Positions 8,509 to 15,670 of a stretch of 64,000 nt of DNA are shown one piece after another. The stretch is taken from assembly GCA_964577295.1 (NCBI GenBank), contig CAZNYN010000003.1, positions 1 through 64,000 on the forward strand, in the 5' to 3' direction. The notes beneath the pieces are model-generated. The model was not told where the DNA came from, searched no databases, and worked only from the letters and a program-made list of their open reading frames with translations. This DNA comes from CAZNYN01 sp964577295. Its GTDB lineage: Bacteria; Synergistota; Synergistia; Synergistales; Synergistaceae. A program made the translations under genes and the position numbers. Each line of letters opens with the position of its first letter. Positions within the stretch are counted from its first letter, which is position 1.

Positions 8509-9219
8509 TTATTCGGCTGCGACGTCCTTCTGTGCCTGTGAGGGCTCTATCATAAGGCCTATGCCCATTGTTGTGGCGAGCGTGATGCCCTTGACGTATG
8601 TTCCCTTAACCGCTGCCGGACGAACCTTTATAATGGCGCGGACAAGAGCCTTGACGTTTGCTTCAAGGTTCTCGACAGGGAAAGAAGCCTTACCCACCGC
8701 ATTGTGGGTGATAGCTGTCTTGTCTACACGGAACTCAACACGGCCTGCTTTGATTTCGCTTATGGCGTTGGCGACATCGAATGTAACTGTTCCGGTCTTT
8801 GCGCTGGGCATAAGTCCGCGGGGGCCCAAGACCTTACCGAGACGACCGGCCGACTTCATAATATCCGGTGTGGCTATAACCGCATCGAAATCCATTCTGC
8901 CGTCAGCAATTTCCTTCACGAGATCTTCGCCGCCGACGATGTCCGCGCCTGCATCCTGAGCTTCCTTCTGCTTATCGCCGAGGGCAAGGACGCACACCTT
9001 CTTTGTGTGGCCTGTGCCGTGAGGAAGAACTATCGTGCTGCGAACCTGCTGGTCTGCATGGCGGGGGTCTACGCCGAGACGAACGTGAAGTTCGAGGCTT
9101 TCATCAAACTTTGCTGTAGCGCACTCTTTCGCAAGTGCGACTGCCTCGGATATTGTGTACTGCTTTGTGAGGTCTACTTTTTCAAGCAGTGCTCTGTAAC
9201 GCTTACCTTTTTTTGACAT
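8509..9219 (-). CDS. rplA: 50S ribosomal protein L1
   Basis: 236 residues, normal length. L1 forms the mobile stalk near the ribosomal E site and is often a translational repressor of its own operon. Family features: KKGKRYRALLEKVD at the N-terminus, VRLGVDPRHADQQVRSTI, VLPHGTGHTKKVCVLA, RGLMPSAKTGTV and a C-terminal GTYVKGITLATTMG. It follows rplK after 90 bases that hold a possible L1-binding hairpin. It is the last gene of the block; a strong terminator, not rplJ, comes next. Confidence 0.98.
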   Translation of the reverse strand: MSKKGKRYRALLEKVDLTKQYTISEAVALAKECATAKFDESLELHVRLGVDPRHADQQVRSTIVLPHGTGHTKKVCVLALGDKQKEAQDAGADIVGGEDLVKEIADGRMDFDAVIATPDIMKSAGRLGKVLGPRGLMPSAKTGTVTFDVANAISEIKAGRVEFRVDKTAITHNAVGKASFPVENLEANVKALVRAIIKVRPAAVKGTYVKGITLATTMGIGLMIEPSQAQKDVAAE

Positions 9220-9234
9220 AATATATTCCTCCTT

Positions 9235-9269
9235 GTGGTAATGTCGGAAGCCTGAAAACTTCCTCCCAC
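9235..9269 (-). promoter_or_regulatory. Candidate L1 autoregulatory RNA hairpin in the rplK-rplA spacer
   Basis: Read on the minus strand, GTGG pairs with CCAC, then GA on one side faces GACATTA on the other, then GGAAG pairs with CTTCC around an 8-base loop. Two short helices separated by an asymmetric internal loop just before the rplA ribosome-binding site resemble the mRNA mimics of the 23S L1 site known in L11-L1 operons. Binding is inferred from shape and place only. Confidence 0.4.
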
Positions 9270-9309
9270 TCTCAAGAACGTATCCGTCCTTAAGATTTTT
9301 AGATTATTG

Positions 9310-9735
9310 CTAACGAACTATTTCGATACCCATTGAGCGGGCTGTGCCTTCGATCATCTTCATTGCCGCTTCGATGTCGTTGGCGTTGAGGTCGGGCATC
9401 TTAAGTGCTGCGATATCCTGAACCTGCTTCTTTGTCAGCTTGCCGACCTTATCCTTGTTGGGGACAGCCGAACCCTTATCCTTGCCGGATGCCTTCTTGA
9501 TAAGAACGCTTGCGGGCGGTGTCTTCAGGATGAAGGAGAAGCTGCGGTCTGCATAAACTGTGATGACGACAGGGATAATCATTCCAACCTGGTCTGCTGT
9601 CTTGGCGTTGAACGCCTTGACAAATTCCATGATGTTGATTCCGCGCTGTCCGAGTGCCGGTCCTACAGGAGGAGCCGGTGTCGCTTTACCTGCGGGAAGC
9701 TGAAGTTTGAGCTCCCCAATAACTTTCTTAGCCAT
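9310..9735 (-). CDS. rplK: 50S ribosomal protein L11
   Basis: 141 residues. Binds the GTPase-associated region of 23S rRNA. Clear family motifs: GELKLQLPAGKATPAPPVGP, ALGQRGINIMEFVKAFN, the PPASVLIKKASG loop, and the C-terminal MIEGTARSMGIEIV. It follows nusG after 93 bases and precedes rplA, the standard bacterial order. A good GGAGG precedes its ATG. Confidence 0.98.
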   Translation of the reverse strand: MAKKVIGELKLQLPAGKATPAPPVGPALGQRGINIMEFVKAFNAKTADQVGMIIPVVITVYADRSFSFILKTPPASVLIKKASGKDKGSAVPNKDKVGKLTKKQVQDIAALKMPDLNANDIEAAMKMIEGTARSMGIEIVR

Positions 9736-9766
9736 TGGTGTTACCTCCTTGATGTTGTTGCTTAAA

Positions 9767-9781
9767 AGCCCCTTTAGGGCT
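9767..9781 (-). promoter_or_regulatory. Small hairpin in the rplK leader
   Basis: On the minus strand, AGCCC-TAAAG-GGGCT forms a five-base-pair stem followed by TTT, 32-46 bases before the rplK start. It may be a weak attenuator or processing site between nusG and rplK. The stem is short and I cannot decide its role. Confidence 0.3.
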
Positions 9782-9828
9782 ATTATTTATTTTTCAATGT
9801 GCGTGAAGCTTATTTAAAACAAAAAAAC

Positions 9829-10380
9829 TTATATCTTTTCAAGTTCGGCGTATCCGGCTTCGACAACTGTCTCGCGTCCGAATACCGTGACGCTGAATTT
9901 GATCTTGCCCTTGTCTGCATCTATTTCGACAACCGGGCCGGCCTGTCCGGCGAAAGCGCCGGTTTTGACCTGAATCATGTCGCCGACCTTGAAATCAACT
10001 TCTATTTTCGGTTTTGCCTCTTTGCCAAGCTTGTTCATTATCTCTTCGACTTCTCTGGGAGAGAGAGGAATAGGATGATTCCCCGAACCGACGAACCCGG
10101 TTACACCCGGGGTATGGCGAACTACATACCATGACTGATCCTCAAGCATCATTTCAACCAGAACATAGCTTGGAAAGACTTTGCGGCGCAAACGTTTTGT
10201 CTTGCCTTCCTTGACATAAACTTTCTCTTCTACGGGAACTAAGACACGGAAGATTCTGTCCTCCATGCCCATAGTGGCAATTCTCTGTTCGAGATTCGCC
10301 TTGACTTTATTCTCGTATCCCGAGTATGTCTGCACTATGTACCAACGGCGTTCCTGTGTGTTTCCAAATAATTCGCTCAT
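9829..10380 (-). CDS. nusG: Transcription termination/antitermination factor NusG
   Basis: 183 residues. NusG binds RNA polymerase, raises processivity and links to Rho or the ribosome. The NGN domain is clear (RRWYIVQTYSGYENKVKANL, VLVEMMLEDQSWYVVRHTPGVTGFVG) and so is the KOW domain (VGDMIQVKTGAFAGQAGPV). It has about 10 extra N-terminal residues (SELFGNTQER) compared with the shortest homologues. The ATG at 10380 has no Shine-Dalgarno sequence within 15 bases; the only strong one, GGAGG, is 28 bases upstream with a GC-rich hairpin in between (see the separate entry). No alternative in-frame start was found upstream. Confidence 0.98.
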   Translation of the reverse strand: MSELFGNTQERRWYIVQTYSGYENKVKANLEQRIATMGMEDRIFRVLVPVEEKVYVKEGKTKRLRRKVFPSYVLVEMMLEDQSWYVVRHTPGVTGFVGSGNHPIPLSPREVEEIMNKLGKEAKPKIEVDFKVGDMIQVKTGAFAGQAGPVVEIDADKGKIKFSVTVFGRETVVEAGYAELEKI

Positions 10381-10413
10381 GCCAGTAAGAGGGCCGCGGC
10401 CCCCTTCACCTCC
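10378..10413 (-). promoter_or_regulatory. Hairpin-separated ribosome-binding site of nusG
   Basis: Reading the minus strand: GGAGG (10413-10409), three bases, then a stem AGGGGGC/GCCCTCT (10405-10399 and 10394-10388, one G-U pair) with loop CGCG, then seven bases and the ATG. Linear spacing is 28 bases, far beyond the workable range. If the hairpin folds, the effective spacing is about 10. This decides that the ATG at 10380 can be translated and suggests structure-dependent initiation. Confidence 0.55.
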
Positions 10414-10445
10414 AGATTACAGTCGAATCTTATCGTCTCCATCGA

Positions 10446-10625
10446 TTAAAGAATCTTGGAGAATATTCCTGTTAGAAGCAGATCTACCAGCCCGAGATAA
10501 GCTGAAGCTATTAGTGTCACGATTATTACTATTACTGTCGAGTACCACAACTGCTGCTTTGTGGGCCACGTGACTTTTCTGAGTTCAGCTTTTGATTCCC
10601 GGATGTAGTCGAGGACTTTATCCAT
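10446..10625 (-). CDS. secE: Preprotein translocase subunit SecE
   Basis: 59 residues. SecE clamps SecY in the SecYEG channel. It shows the short amphipathic helix and signature (RESKAELRKVTWPTKQQLW) and one transmembrane helix (STVIVIIVTLIASAYLGLVDLLL), the single-helix type typical of most bacteria. The ATG at 10625 has GGAGG nine bases upstream. An in-frame ATG six codons earlier overlaps that ribosome-binding site and was rejected. It lies between tRNA-Trp and nusG. Confidence 0.96.
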   Translation of the reverse strand: MDKVLDYIRESKAELRKVTWPTKQQLWYSTVIVIIVTLIASAYLGLVDLLLTGIFSKIL

Positions 10626-10701
10626 TTCCCCCGACCTCCTCATTCATCGACTTTTTGATATGTTCGTGTTTCGTGGTTTTTAAAACAAGAGAAATAAAAA
10701 A

Positions 10702-10779
10702 TGGCAGGCCTGGAAGGATTCGAACCCTCAACCCCCGCATTTGGAGTGCGGTGCTCTAACCAGTTCGAGCTACAGACCT
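10702..10779 (-). tRNA. trnW: tRNA-Trp (anticodon CCA)
   Basis: A 78-base gene including an encoded CCA. Acceptor stem AGGTCTG pairs with CAGGCCT (one G-U). The D arm is GCTC/GAGC, the anticodon arm CCGCA-CTCCAAA-TGCGG with anticodon CCA, and the T arm GAGGG-TTCGAAT-CCTTC; the discriminator base is G. It sits between rpmG and secE, the common bacterial place for tRNA-Trp, and is probably processed from the same transcript. Confidence 0.97.
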
Positions 10780-10800
10780 GCGTGCGTTGGTTATTCTACA

Positions 10801-10950
10801 CTATTTGCACTCTTTATGCAAGGTGTGCTTATCGCAGAATTTGCAGTATTTCTTTTTCTCTAGCTTTTTTGTGGCTTTTTTCTTGTTGACAAGCGTTACA
10901 TAGTTGCGGCGCTTGCATTCTGTGCACTGAAGACCGATGATGTCTGCCAT
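10801..10950 (-). CDS. rpmG: 50S ribosomal protein L33
   Basis: 49 residues. Small zinc-ribbon ribosomal protein near the E site. It starts MADIIGLQCTECKRRNYVT, has a lysine-rich middle, and then KKYCKFCDKHTLHKECK. The C-x2-C pairs make it the zinc-binding (C+) form. The stop TAG lies 21 bases before the tRNA-Trp gene. It is preceded by tuf and a strong hairpin. Confidence 0.96.
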   Translation of the reverse strand: MADIIGLQCTECKRRNYVTLVNKKKATKKLEKKKYCKFCDKHTLHKECK

Positions 10951-10979
10951 TTTCTTTCACTCCAGACAATTTTAGTTTA

Positions 10980-11002
10980 GGCGGCCGCACGGGGCAGCCG
11001 CC
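10980..11002 (-). other. GC-rich hairpin between tuf and rpmG
   Basis: On the minus strand, GGCGGCTGC pairs with GCGGCCGCC (nine pairs, one T-G) around a 5-base loop. No T run follows, so it is a poor terminator. It may protect the 3' end of tuf mRNA after processing or partly attenuate expression, separating highly expressed tuf from rpmG-trnW-secE. Confidence 0.5.
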
Positions 11003-11024
11003 CCCTTGTTAAGTTAATCTTTTA

Positions 11025-12215
11025 TTAATCGATAATCTCTGTTACGACGCCTGCGCCGACTGTGCGTCCGCCTTCACGTACTGCGAAGCGGAGTCCGGGC
11101 TGCATAGCGATCGGAACGATGAGGTTGACTTCGAATGTGCTGTTGTCTCCGGGCATTACCATTTCTATACCTTCGGCAAGCTTGATTTCGCCTGTAACGT
11201 CTGTCGTACGGAAGTAGAACTGGGGCTTGTAGCCGCTGAAGAACGGTGTGTGACGGCCGCCTTCTTCCTTCTTAAGGACGTAAACTTCTCCCTTGAAGTG
11301 TGTATGCGGTGTGATGCTTCCCGGCTTCGCGAGTACCTGGCCGCGCTCTACGTCGTCTTTGCCTACGCCGCGGAGAAGTATACCTACATTGTCTCCCGCT
11401 TCTGCGTCGTCAAGGATCTTGCGGAACATTTCAAGGCTTGTCGCTACTGTCTTCTGGGTGTCTCTCATTCCGATGATTGCTACTTCGTCACCGGCGTGGA
11501 TGATTCCCTTTTCCACACGGCCTGTTACGACTGTGCCGCGGCCTGTGATTGTGAAGACGTCTTCGATCGGCATAAGGAACGGCTGGTCAAGTGCGCGCTC
11601 AGGCTCGGGGATGTAGTTGTCGCATGCATCCATGAGTTCCATGATTGCCGCTGTCCACTCGTTGTCCTCGTCTGACTCAAGGGCCTTAAGTCCGCTTCCG
11701 CGAATGATAGGAATGTCGTCTCCGGGGAACTCGTATTTGTTGAGAAGGTCTCTGATTTCCATCTCTACGAGGTCGAGAAGTTCGGGGTCGTCAACCATGT
11801 CGCACTTGTTCATGAATACTACGAGGGCGGGAACGTTGACCTGACGGGCAAGAAGTACGTGCTCTCTTGTCTGGGGCATAGGGCCGTCTGCTGCGGAAAC
11901 GATGAGGATTGCTCCGTCCATCTGGGCTGCGCCTGTGATCATGTTCTTAATGTAGTCGGCGTGTCCCGGGCAGTCGATGTGAGCATAGTGGCGCTTCTCT
12001 GTCTGATATTCAACGTGGGCTATGTTGATGGTGATGCCGCGTTCTCTCTCTTCGGGAGCCTTGTCGATCATGTCGAACGGTGTGAAGTCCGCTCCGCCGT
12101 GACGGGCCAAGGTCTTTGTGATTGCCGCTGTCGTTGTTGTCTTACCATGGTCGATGTGACCGATTGTGCCTATGTTAAGATGCGGCTTACTGCGTACGTA
12201 TTTCTCTTTTGCCAT
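11025..12215 (-). CDS. tuf: Elongation factor Tu
   Basis: 396 residues. GTPase that delivers aminoacyl-tRNA to the ribosome. G1 is GHIDHGKTT (Ile where Val is most common), then RGITIN in switch I, DCPGHADYIKNM in switch II and NKCD for guanine specificity. Domains 2 and 3 are complete, with TGRGTVVTGRVE, the GGRHTPFFSGYKPQFYFRTTDVTG region and a final AVREGGRTVGAGVV. It follows fusA by 56 bases. It is the only tuf in the window. Confidence 0.98.
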   Translation of the reverse strand: MAKEKYVRSKPHLNIGTIGHIDHGKTTTTAAITKTLARHGGADFTPFDMIDKAPEERERGITINIAHVEYQTEKRHYAHIDCPGHADYIKNMITGAAQMDGAILIVSAADGPMPQTREHVLLARQVNVPALVVFMNKCDMVDDPELLDLVEMEIRDLLNKYEFPGDDIPIIRGSGLKALESDEDNEWTAAIMELMDACDNYIPEPERALDQPFLMPIEDVFTITGRGTVVTGRVEKGIIHAGDEVAIIGMRDTQKTVATSLEMFRKILDDAEAGDNVGILLRGVGKDDVERGQVLAKPGSITPHTHFKGEVYVLKKEEGGRHTPFFSGYKPQFYFRTTDVTGEIKLAEGIEMVMPGDNSTFEVNLIVPIAMQPGLRFAVREGGRTVGAGVVTEIID

Positions 12216-12271
12216 AACGATCGTACCTCCTTCTTAAATTCCGTTGCTGTTTATAAAAATACTTAGCTATA

Positions 12272-14338
12272 TTACTGCTTTAAGAGCTCTTCCGCAACGC
12301 TCTTCGGAACTTCTTCATAATGGTCAAATGTCATTGTGAAGGAAGCTCTTCCCGAAGTTTTGCTTCTGAGGTCCGTGGCATATCCAAACATCGATGCGAG
12401 AGGGACATATGCCTTGACTACGCGCGCGTTGGCTCTTACGCCCATTTCAAGTACGCGTCCTCTGCGTGATGAAAGGTCTCCGATAACATCTCCCATGTAT
12501 TCTTCCGGAACGACAACTTCAACGCTCATTACCGGTTCCATCAGTACGGGATCTGCCTTTCTTATAGCTTCCTTTATTGCCATGGAACCTGCAATACGGA
12601 ATGCCATTTCGGAGCTGTCGACTTCGTGATAGCTGCCGTCGACTATGGCAACTCTGATTCCTATAACGGGATAGCCGCCGAGTACACCGTTGTTAAGGGC
12701 TTCCTCAACGCCTTTCTGCGCTGCGGGAATGTATTCTTTAGGAACGACTCCGCCGACAATTTTGTCGATCCATTCAAAGCCGTTGCCCTCTTCCATAGGT
12801 TCGATCTCAAGAACGACATCTCCGTACTGTCCCTTACCGCCGGACTGACGGACAAACTTGCCCTGAGCTCTGGAAGGTTTGCGTATTGCTTCTCTGTATG
12901 CGACCTGGGGACGCCCTACCTTGACTTCGACGTTGAATTCTCTGCGGAGTCTGTCAACGATTATTTCAAGGTGAAGTTCGCCCATACCGCTGATCAGTGT
13001 CTGACCTGTCTCTTCGTTTACGGAGACGCGGAATGTCGGATCTTCCTCGGATAGTGCCTCAAGTCCCTTTGCAAGCTTAATCTGGTCCGCTTTGCTCATA
13101 GGCTCAACGGAGAGAGATATAACCGGTTCAGGGAAGACAAGGTTCTCAAGGAGAACCGGTGTCTTTTCGTCGCAGAGAGTATCTCCCGTACGAACCTGCT
13201 TTAGACCCGGAATCGCAACAATAAGACCTGCCTGCGCAGATTCGAGCTCCTCACGCTTGTTGGCATGCATACGAAGGATGCGGCCTACACGCTCGCGGCG
13301 TCTTGTATTTGTATTATAAATCGACATACCGCTTTCGATCTTGCCCGAGTAGACTCGGCAGAACGCAAGACGGCCCACAAAGGGGTCAACCATAATCTTA
13401 AACGCAAGAGCTGCGAAAGGAGCATCTGCGGAAGGATGAATTTCTATTTCCTTTGTTGTGTCGTCGGGATCAACGGCAGCAACAGGAGGCATGTCTATCG
13501 GACTCGGGAGGTAGGCTACAACCGCATCAAGAAGTGGCTGTACACCCTTGTTCTTGAAGGCCGAGCCGCACATAACGGGAACGATATCAAGGCTTATTAC
13601 GGCCTTTCTGATTGTCGCTTTTATCATGTCGACAGGTACTTCCGCACCCTCGAGATAAAGGTTCATCATATCGTCGTTATAGTCCGCAAGCACCTCGATC
13701 ATCTCTGATCTTGCGATTTCGGCTTCTTCCTCAAGCTGAGGAGGAATGTCCGCCGCATGGAATTCCGTTCCGAGCGTATCATCATAGATGATTGCCTTTC
13801 TTGCGACAAGGTCAATCATTCCCGAGAATCCATCTTCGACGCCTATGGGCATCTGAATGGGTACTGCGCGTGCACCGAGCCTGTGGCGCATCTGATCCAC
13901 AACAGTGAAGAAGTCGGCTCCTACTCGGTCCATTTTGTTTACAAACGCTATTCTCGGCACCCGATATTTGTCAGCCTGACGCCAAACAGTCTCAGACTGC
14001 GGCTCAACTCCGCCGACTGCACAAAAAACAGATACAGCTCCGTCAAGTATTCTCATAGAACGCTCAACCTCGACTGTAAAGTCCACGTGCCCGGGTGTAT
14101 CAATAATATTGATTAGGCAATCGCCCCAGAAACAGGTTGTAGCGGCAGATGTGATCGTGATTCCACGCTCACGCTCCTGCTCCATCCAGTCCATAGTAGC
14201 GGCGCCCTCGTGTGTTTCACCGAGTTTGTGCTTGCGGCCGGTATAGAACAGAATTCTTTCTGTCGTTGTTGTTTTACCTGCATCTATATGCGCAGCTATA
14301 CCAATATTGCGCACTTTGCTTAAGTCGATGCCCTGCAT
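12272..14338 (-). CDS. fusA: Elongation factor G
   Basis: 688 residues from the ATG at 14338. Translocation GTPase. G1 is AAHIDAGKTTTTERIL, followed by ERERGITI, DTPGHVDF and NKMDRVGADF; domains II-V are complete, including the ribosome-contacting region EEVPKSVAEELLKQ at the end. An in-frame TTG five codons upstream is open, but GGTGGT lies seven bases before the ATG, so the ATG is preferred. It belongs to the rpsL-rpsG-fusA-tuf (str) string. Confidence 0.98.
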   Translation of the reverse strand: MQGIDLSKVRNIGIAAHIDAGKTTTTERILFYTGRKHKLGETHEGAATMDWMEQERERGITITSAATTCFWGDCLINIIDTPGHVDFTVEVERSMRILDGAVSVFCAVGGVEPQSETVWRQADKYRVPRIAFVNKMDRVGADFFTVVDQMRHRLGARAVPIQMPIGVEDGFSGMIDLVARKAIIYDDTLGTEFHAADIPPQLEEEAEIARSEMIEVLADYNDDMMNLYLEGAEVPVDMIKATIRKAVISLDIVPVMCGSAFKNKGVQPLLDAVVAYLPSPIDMPPVAAVDPDDTTKEIEIHPSADAPFAALAFKIMVDPFVGRLAFCRVYSGKIESGMSIYNTNTRRRERVGRILRMHANKREELESAQAGLIVAIPGLKQVRTGDTLCDEKTPVLLENLVFPEPVISLSVEPMSKADQIKLAKGLEALSEEDPTFRVSVNEETGQTLISGMGELHLEIIVDRLRREFNVEVKVGRPQVAYREAIRKPSRAQGKFVRQSGGKGQYGDVVLEIEPMEEGNGFEWIDKIVGGVVPKEYIPAAQKGVEEALNNGVLGGYPVIGIRVAIVDGSYHEVDSSEMAFRIAGSMAIKEAIRKADPVLMEPVMSVEVVVPEEYMGDVIGDLSSRRGRVLEMGVRANARVVKAYVPLASMFGYATDLRSKTSGRASFTMTFDHYEEVPKSVAEELLKQ

Positions 14339-14385
14339 CGTCAACACCACCAAACTAAATCTTTAAAGATTTTACTAATCATTCG

Positions 14386-14856
14386 CTACCAGCGATAGTG
14401 AGCAAACGCGCGGTTCGCTTCTGCCATGCGGTGCGTATCTTCACGCTTCTTGACGGAACCGCCTTCCCCCTTACAGGCATCGGAGAGTTCGCGTGCAAGA
14501 CGTTCTACCATGGGTATACCCTTGCGTGAACGTGAGAAGTTGATTATCCAGCGAATTGCAAGAGCCTGAGCTCTTTCGGGCTTAACTTCCACAGGAACCT
14601 GATAAGTGGCTCCTCCGACTCGGCGGGGACGTACCTCGACGAGGGGACGTACGTTTGTCATAGCTTTTTCAAATACTTCGGCAGGCTCAAGGCTGAGTCT
14701 GCTTCCTGCCAGATCCAGTGCTCCATACAAAATTCTTTCGGCTGTGCTCTTCTTGCCGCCAAGCATGAGACAGTTGATGAATTTTGCAATTGAGGGGCTC
14801 GCGTAAACTGAATCGGGCGGAGTGATGCGCTTTCTGATATGTCCTTTACGTGACAT
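14386..14856 (-). CDS. rpsG: 30S ribosomal protein S7
   Basis: 156 residues. Primary 16S rRNA-binding protein that nucleates the 30S head. It contains RRKGHIRKR-like basic N-terminal features, LMLGGKKSTAERILYGAL, VRPRRVGGATYQVPVEV and the C-terminal HRMAEANRAFAHYRW. The gap to fusA is 47 bases and to rpsL 28 bases. Confidence 0.98.
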   Translation of the reverse strand: MSRKGHIRKRITPPDSVYASPSIAKFINCLMLGGKKSTAERILYGALDLAGSRLSLEPAEVFEKAMTNVRPLVEVRPRRVGGATYQVPVEVKPERAQALAIRWIINFSRSRKGIPMVERLARELSDACKGEGGSVKKREDTHRMAEANRAFAHYRW

Positions 14857-14884
14857 TAAATCAGTCCTCCCTTAAAAATTCTTA

Positions 14885-15256
14885 TTATTTCGGTTTGCGA
14901 GCGCCGTAGAGCGAACGGCTCTGACGACGGTTCTCAACACCACCGCAGTCTAATGTTCCTCTGACTATGTGGTAACGCACACCGGGTAAGTCCTTTACAC
15001 GTCCGCCGCGCACAAGCACGACTGAGTGTTCCTGAAGATTATGGCCGACACCCGGAATATAAGCCGTAACCTCGATTCCGTTTGTGAGACGTACACGGGC
15101 AACCTTACGAAGAGCAGAGTTAGGCTTCTTTGGTGTTACTGTGTAAACACGCGTGCAAACACCGCGGCGCTGCGGGTTTTCCTGAAGTGCAGGCGCGCTT
15201 GAAGTACGTCTCTTGTCTTCTCTGCCGGTACGAATAAGCTGGCTGATTGTTGGCAA
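14885..15256 (-). CDS. rpsL: 30S ribosomal protein S12
   Basis: 123 residues. Decoding-centre protein. It contains TVTPKKPNSALRKVARVRL with the lysines at 43-44 and VRGGRVKDLPGVRYH, both wild-type at the positions where streptomycin-resistance changes arise. The start codon is TTG at 15256, with GGAGGG six bases upstream; there is no ATG or GTG nearby that keeps the conserved MPTISQLIR start. A TTG start on a highly expressed ribosomal gene is unusual and may tune its rate. Confidence 0.98.
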   Translation of the reverse strand: MPTISQLIRTGREDKRRTSSAPALQENPQRRGVCTRVYTVTPKKPNSALRKVARVRLTNGIEVTAYIPGVGHNLQEHSVVLVRGGRVKDLPGVRYHIVRGTLDCGGVENRRQSRSLYGARKPK

Positions 15257-15290
15257 ATAGCTCCCTCCTTCCTTTTGTAATAAGCATCAT

Positions 15291-15548
15291 CTAATCTTTC
15301 TTCTTTTTAAGCAGTGCCGCCGCAGCGGTTTTTCGCTGTATGGCGCAGGCTCTGCCCAATTGCTGTGACTCTTCCGCCCACTCGATCGGGACGTTTGTTT
15401 CGTCCGCCGCCTTTATTATCTCCGCAAGCAGCTTTACGTCGGCTTCTTTTGAGAGAAATATCTTTTCGGCGTTGCATGTCTTTAAACTTCTCAATACTGC
15501 AGATATACCTGCAACTCTCTTTGGCGAAGATAACTCTGATAAAGACAC
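15291..15548 (-). CDS. L7Ae/YbxF-family ribosomal protein
   Basis: 85 residues from the GTG at 15548, which has AGGAGG seven bases upstream. L7Ae-family proteins bind kink-turn RNA; the bacterial YbxF type is commonly encoded between rpoC and rpsL. It shows VAGISAVLRSLKTCNAEKIFLSKEAD, then VPIEWAEESQQLGRACAIQRKTAAAAL and a basic tail. The central region is close to the family's L-G-x-C-x-I pattern. The longer open frame to 15617 covers the promoter and is not used. It is the first gene of the str transcription unit. Confidence 0.9.
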   Translation of the reverse strand: MSLSELSSPKRVAGISAVLRSLKTCNAEKIFLSKEADVKLLAEIIKAADETNVPIEWAEESQQLGRACAIQRKTAAAALLKKKKD

Positions 15549-15581
15549 ACCTGCACCTCCTGTGCACAGACGCACCAACGT

Positions 15582-15610
15582 ATAATAACAGCGGATGTAA
15601 ATAGTGTCAA
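15582..15610 (-). promoter_or_regulatory. Strong sigma-70-type promoter for the L7Ae-str block
   Basis: On the minus strand, TTGACA (15610-15605), a 17-base spacer and TATTAT (15587-15582), about 34 bases before the L7Ae GTG. An inverted repeat ATAGTGT-N6-ACACTAT (15601-15620) overlaps the -35 box. Downstream genes therefore need not depend on rpoBC readthrough. Confidence 0.8.
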
Positions 15611-15670
15611 TAAACACTATCTAATCCGCCGTCAACTTATATACAAACTGCTAAAAATACGTAATTTTAC

